A stretch of 8,207 nucleotides of DNA from NCBI GenBank assembly GCA_052387735.1, contig JBQTIW010000306.1, positions 1 to 8,207 of the forward strand. Reading direction: 5' to 3'. Positions 5,226 to 8,207 of the stretch are shown piece after piece. How positions within the stretch are numbered: the first letter of the stretch is position 1; each line of letters starts with the position of its first letter. The translations under genes and the position numbers were made by a program. This DNA comes from RBC101 sp052387735 (lineage in GTDB: Bacteria; Gemmatimonadota; Gemmatimonadetes; Gemmatimonadales; Gemmatimonadaceae). The notes under the pieces are model-generated. The model was not told where the DNA came from. It worked only from the letters and a program-made list of their open reading frames with translations, and made no database searches.

Positions 5226-7070
5226 GTGATCGGACTCGGATGCATGCGGCTCTCCACCGCCCCCGCCCGCGACGAGGCGCGCGGGATTTCGGTCATTCAT
5301 GCGGCGCTCGCGGCCGGCGTGACGCTGCTCGATACTGCCGACGTGTACGGCCACGACGAGCACGACATCGGTCATAACGAGCGGCTGATCGCCGCAGCAC
5401 TTCGCGCGTGGAGCGGCGATCGAGCGCGCATCGAAGTCGCGACCAAGGGGGGGCTGACACGGTCCAAGGGCGCGTGGGTGAACGACGGGCGTGCCAAGCA
5501 CCTCCGCGTAGCTTGTGAGGCCAGCCTCCGGGCACTCGACGTAAGCGCCATCGACCTCTATCAGCTCCACGCCGTCGACCCGCGGACTCCGATCGAGACG
5601 AGCGTTCGCGCGCTCGCGGGACTGAAGAACGAAGGCATGGTCAGGCGCGTCGGACTGTGCAACGTAACGGTAGGTCAGATCGAGGCCGCGCGACGCCTCA
5701 CGGACGTCGCGTCGGTGCAGGTGAGTCTCTCCATGCTCGACGACGAAAGCCTGCGCAACGGCGTTGCCGAGTACTGTCGCGACCACGGGATCCGGTTGAT
5801 GGCGTATCGACCGTTAGGCGGCGAGCGCCGGACTCGCCTTGCCCGCGATCCCGTGCTCAAGCAAATCGCCGCGCGCCACGGTGCAACGCCGGAAGAGATT
5901 GCGCTCGGCTGGCTGCTGAGCTTCTGCGCGACGGCCCGTCCGACCGGCGAGTTCCAGGTCGTGCCGATCCCCGGCGCCACGCGTGAAGCGACGGCGCGGT
6001 CCATCGGCACTGTGTCACGCATCGTTCTGACCGACACCGAGCGCCAGGAGCTCGATGACCGCTTCTCGGGACGATTGCTGCGTGTCCCGCGCGCTGCGCG
6101 TCGCCCGCCCGGCACTGCCGATGGAGAAGTCGTGCTTGTGATGGGCATGCCGGGTGCAGGGAAGAGCAGCGTGGCACGCGAGCTCGAGCGCAGGAGCTAC
6201 GAACGACTGAACCGAGACGCCCGCGGTGGATCGCTCTCCGACCTCGTGAGCGCACTTGACGCGGGACTGGCGCAAGGGCGCCGTCGATGGGTGCTGGACA
6301 ACACCCACCCGTCGCGCGCATCTCGCAATGACGTGATCGAGTGTGCGTGGCGTCATGGCGTGCCCGCGCGGTGTATCTGGCTTACGACCAGTGTGACTGA
6401 CGCGCAGGTCAATGCCATCACCCGGCTCATTGAAGTCCACGGACGGCTGCCGACCACCCAGGACCTGCGCGATCGCGGCAAGGACGACCCTCGCTACTTC
6501 GGGCCCGACGCACAGTTCCGCTACGAGCGCGTGATGGAAGCGCCGGTGCCGGAGGAAGGGTTTACCGCAGTCGAGGTCCGCGCGTTCACACGCCGGCGCG
6601 TCCCGGACGCCAGGGCGCGCGCGCTGAGCCTGGAGTTCGACGACGTGCTGGTGACGAACGCCGGCGGCTCAGGTCCGGTGCTGCAGGCCGATGACCTTGC
6701 CATTGTCCCTCACCGCCGTGAGGTGCTCGCGCGATACCGCGATGCAGACTGGCGTTTGTTTGCCCATGCGTGGCGTCCGCAGATCGCCGCGGACACCGTC
6801 ACCGTGGCGAGTGTGGAGCAGTGCTTCGATCGCGCGCGCGACCTGCTGGGGCTCGAAATCGAGCTGGCCTACTGCCCGCATGCGGGTGGACCACCCGTCT
6901 GCTGGTGTCGCAAGCCGCTGCCAGGCCTCGTTCTCGCGTTTGCCTTGCAGCACCGCATCGATCTCGAACGCTCAAAGAGCGTTGGCCGCTCACCCGCCGA
7001 CCGCACGCTCGCTGAGAAACTGGCAATGACCTACCACGAGGCGGAGGCGTTCTTCGCGACCGACGCCTGA
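5226..7070 (+). CDS. Aldo/keto reductase - PNKP-like kinase - HAD phosphatase-like fusion protein
   Basis: Numbered from GTG 5226 (614 residues). Residues 1 to about 290 are an aldo/keto reductase with the full tetrad: Asp36 and Tyr41 (DTADVYG), Lys74 (VATKGG), His115 (YQLHAVD). Residues about 300-455 resemble the polynucleotide 5'-kinase domain of PNKP: Walker A GMPGAGKSS (Lys313, Ser314), 'NRD' with probable catalytic Asp331, and 'LDNTHPSRASR' at about 357-367. Residues about 465-614 resemble a GmhB/HisB-type HAD phosphatase: the zinc loop CPH...CWC (Cys550, His552, Cys559, Cys561) and 'RKPLPG' remain. However, the DxD nucleophile site reads LEFDDVLV (first Asp apparently Glu), the motif II Ser/Thr region reads AHAWRP, and motif IV is VGRSPAD instead of VGDS. 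The phosphatase is therefore probably inactive or altered. The start is uncertain: the frame is open from 5091, and the residues just before 5226 (RNRTLAHAAV) look like the AKR N-terminal hairpin, so a TTG at 5106 or ATT at 5181 is possible. Substrate unknown. Confidence 0.88.
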   Translation: MIGLGCMRLSTAPARDEARGISVIHAALAAGVTLLDTADVYGHDEHDIGHNERLIAAALRAWSGDRARIEVATKGGLTRSKGAWVNDGRAKHLRVACEASLRALDVSAIDLYQLHAVDPRTPIETSVRALAGLKNEGMVRRVGLCNVTVGQIEAARRLTDVASVQVSLSMLDDESLRNGVAEYCRDHGIRLMAYRPLGGERRTRLARDPVLKQIAARHGATPEEIALGWLLSFCATARPTGEFQVVPIPGATREATARSIGTVSRIVLTDTERQELDDRFSGRLLRVPRAARRPPGTADGEVVLVMGMPGAGKSSVARELERRSYERLNRDARGGSLSDLVSALDAGLAQGRRRWVLDNTHPSRASRNDVIECAWRHGVPARCIWLTTSVTDAQVNAITRLIEVHGRLPTTQDLRDRGKDDPRYFGPDAQFRYERVMEAPVPEEGFTAVEVRAFTRRRVPDARARALSLEFDDVLVTNAGGSGPVLQADDLAIVPHRREVLARYRDADWRLFAHAWRPQIAADTVTVASVEQCFDRARDLLGLEIELAYCPHAGGPPVCWCRKPLPGLVLAFALQHRIDLERSKSVGRSPADRTLAEKLAMTYHEAEAFFATDA

Positions 7071-7077
7071 GGCGTCG
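7061..7077 (+). terminator. Small hairpin spanning the stop codon of the AKR fusion gene
   Basis: CGACGCC (7061-7067) and GGCGTCG (7071-7077) form a perfect 7-bp GC-rich stem, with the TGA stop codon as its 3-nt loop. No T-run follows. It may help termination, but a short inverted repeat of this composition can arise by chance in GC-rich DNA. Confidence 0.35.
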
Positions 7078-7178
7078 CGTCAGAGGCCTTCACCGGCTTC
7101 GCGACGTGCGTTCCGCCGAAGGCAAGAACCCAGTGTCGTTTCCCTGGACTCCGGGTCCCGCCTTCGCCGGACTCTATG

Positions 7179-7748
7179 CTACCTGATGATCAGGTGAGCC
7201 TTCATCCACGGGTGAATGCAGCACATGTATTTCTCGACGCCGACATCGGTCTCGACTTCACTGAATGTCCCACCGGGCGGAATGAAGTCCGCCTGGCCTA
7301 ACGCGAGACATTCCGGCGCTACGATCGGCGTACGGGCCAGATCGTTCAATATTGGAACAATGCCTCCACCGAACGCCGCGACTTCCGTGAACGTATGGAC
7401 TTCGCCACCGAGATTGGTGCCGACGAGGGTCTGGCCAGCGAGCATCCGGACTTCACGCGGTGAGTTCTGCCACGTCGCAACCCTGCGCGTTTGACGCAAC
7501 TCGGCGAGGAAGGCCTCGAATGTGACGGTGCCGTCTCCAACGCACGTGCCTGGCCCAAGCGCTGCGTTGAACGAGATGGGTTCACATTCGTCAAGGATAC
7601 TGACGGTCGCTTGTGTGCCCGGACTTTCCTCCTGGCTGGCATCGATCTGCCCGGCAAGCGACGGCGGTACGGTGGGACCTGCTGAGTCGGCGCAGCCCGC
7701 CAGCAGCGATACGGCTGCCAGCGCGCCCGCGAAGCCGAAGAGACGCAT
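7179..7748 (-). CDS. Cupredoxin (plastocyanin/amicyanin-like) lipoprotein
   Basis: A 189-residue protein. The ATG at 7748 is chosen because GGGAGG (complement of 7754-7759) lies 5 nt upstream and a signal sequence follows at once; the longer frame to 7901 has neither. MRLFGFAGALAAVSLLAGC is a lipoprotein signal peptide with lipobox LAGC; Cys19 would be lipidated and the mature protein anchored in the envelope. The C-terminus YMCCIHPWMKA matches the type 1 copper loop C-x-x-H-P-x-M, with likely ligands Cys176, His179 and Met182 (amicyanin-like spacing) and His118 (GGEVHTF) as the fourth. The 58-residue gap between the first His and the Cys is longer than in small cupredoxins and includes 'FGGGIVPILNDL'. 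Extra cysteines at 55, 69, 147 and 177 may form disulfides. The likely role is electron transfer or copper binding; the partner is unknown. It converges on the AKR fusion gene. Confidence 0.9.
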   Translation of the reverse strand: MRLFGFAGALAAVSLLAGCADSAGPTVPPSLAGQIDASQEESPGTQATVSILDECEPISFNAALGPGTCVGDGTVTFEAFLAELRQTRRVATWQNSPREVRMLAGQTLVGTNLGGEVHTFTEVAAFGGGIVPILNDLARTPIVAPECLALGQADFIPPGGTFSEVETDVGVEKYMCCIHPWMKAHLIIR

Positions 7749-8063
7749 GTTGACCTCCCTGCACTGGGTGAGTACGGCGCGATGGGGGAACGAATCACCC
7801 CGCTGTGGAGCAGGCGCGGTACGGCTGGGCGGGAGGCTGTCGAGTCCCAGCAGCGGGGTACAACCGCAAATACACCGCACCGAAGGGCCGGTTTCACTCA
7901 CCCACGGGCCCGGTTGAGGAGCAACGTCGCAGAGGGGTCGTTTCTCCCTTCTTCCGTCTACCGGACGTGCGTCATGTCGGTCGAAAAGCGGGCAGCATGG
8001 CGCGTGACCTCTGAGTCTGCGGTCGAAGATCGTCAGGGACGCGGTCCCGTCGGATACAGTCTA
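7749..8063. other. Intergenic region upstream of the cupredoxin gene
   Basis: These 315 bp lie between the histidine kinase 3' end and the cupredoxin start, both on the minus strand. Apart from the Shine-Dalgarno site (7754-7759), I see no convincing promoter hexamers, strong hairpin or supported small gene. Open frames crossing it lack ribosome binding sites and recognisable products. Confidence 0.5.
7754..7759 (-). promoter_or_regulatory. Ribosome binding site of the cupredoxin gene
   Basis: The minus strand reads GGGAGG, 5 nt before the ATG at 7748. This decides the start in favour of the lipoprotein signal peptide. Confidence 0.7.
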
Positions 8064-8207
8064 TCAGACGGTCTGGAACCGGTTTGAACGAAGGTGCTGT
8101 GTCGTGGACGACGGCGTGCGTTTGGCACCCATGACCGCGGGGAGTACGACCGCAAAGGTGCTCCCCGCATCCGAGCTCTCTACAAGGCGCAGCAGACCGC
8201 CTTGCGC
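8064..8207 (-). CDS. Sensor histidine kinase, C-terminal end (partial)
   Basis: The minus-strand frame is open from the window edge to TGA (complement of 8064-8066) and gives the last 47 residues of a protein. It begins AQGGLLRLVESSDAGSTFAV and continues VLPAV. This is the end of a GHKL/HATPase_c domain: the Gly-Gly (residues 3-4 here), the 'VESSDAGSTF' loop (G2 box region) and the final 'F-x-V-x-LP' strand are typical of sensor histidine kinases. A polar tail of about 22 residues follows (MGAKRTPSSTTQHLR...), with no receiver domain. The rest of the gene, including any sensor region, lies beyond the window, so the stimulus and partner regulator cannot be told. Confidence 0.75.
   Translation of the reverse strand, partial: AQGGLLRLVESSDAGSTFAVVLPAVMGAKRTPSSTTQHLRSNRFQTV

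Noticed and set aside
7071..7178. Longer inverted repeat (CGAAGGC with GCCTTCG) in the convergent gap
   Set aside because: The stem is only 7 bp with a loop of about 40 nt, so it is unlikely to act as a terminator.
7749..7901. Longer start (GTG 7901) for the cupredoxin gene
   Set aside because: ATG 7748 has GGGAGG at the right distance and begins a complete lipoprotein signal peptide; the extension would bury it.
8036..8048. GGGAC-GCG-GTCCC inverted repeat as a terminator after the histidine kinase
   Set aside because: The stem is only 5 bp with a 3-nt loop and no T-run; too weak to call in GC-rich DNA.

Overview
The window is a GC-rich bacterial chromosome segment with tight spacing, GTG starts and purine-rich Shine-Dalgarno sites. 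A lipoprotein of the 'LLAGC-x-DSAGP' type, a cupredoxin, an aromatic-degradation lactonase and an S8 protease with an I9-like pro-domain would fit Gemmatimonadota or Myxococcota. The chemotaxis receptor's signalling domain instead looks very like those of Beta/Gammaproteobacteria, so the phylum assignment is tentative. No tRNA, rRNA, CRISPR, insertion sequence or phage gene was seen.

Layout from left to right. (1) Positions 3-383 (+) hold the C-terminal part of an alpha/beta hydrolase, best matched to 3-oxoadipate enol-lactonase (PcaD). (2) Positions 373-1986 (-) encode a methyl-accepting chemotaxis protein whose periplasmic sensor carries a c-type heme motif (CVACH). It converges on pcaD with an 11-bp overlap. 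(3) A divergent regulatory region (1987-2326) carries a good sigma70-like promoter pointing right and a weaker FliA-like candidate pointing left. (4) Positions 2327-2599 (+) encode a 90-aa protein resembling a free-standing protease pro-domain. It is followed after 48 bp by a 796-aa S8 subtilase (2648-5038) with its own related N-terminal domain, an intact Asp/His/Asn/Ser set, three 47-residue DHFYTT repeats (DUF5648-like) and a low-complexity tail. (5) A 12-bp hairpin (5077-5106) and three copies of an 8-bp direct repeat end this unit. (6) Positions about 5226-7070 (+) encode a three-part fusion: aldo/keto reductase, PNKP-like P-loop kinase, and a HAD phosphatase-like domain that keeps its zinc loop but has lost canonical catalytic residues. 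(7) Positions 7179-7748 (-) encode a cupredoxin lipoprotein. (8) Positions 8064-8207 (-) hold the last 47 residues of a sensor histidine kinase cut by the window edge.

The genes do not form one pathway. The only clear functional pair is the pro-domain-like protein and the subtilase, which probably share one transcript. The heme-binding receptor and the copper lipoprotein both suggest redox-linked envelope functions, but nothing ties them together directly. The points most worth following up are the AKR-kinase-pseudophosphatase fusion and the duplicated pro-domain ahead of a subtilase with no visible signal peptide.
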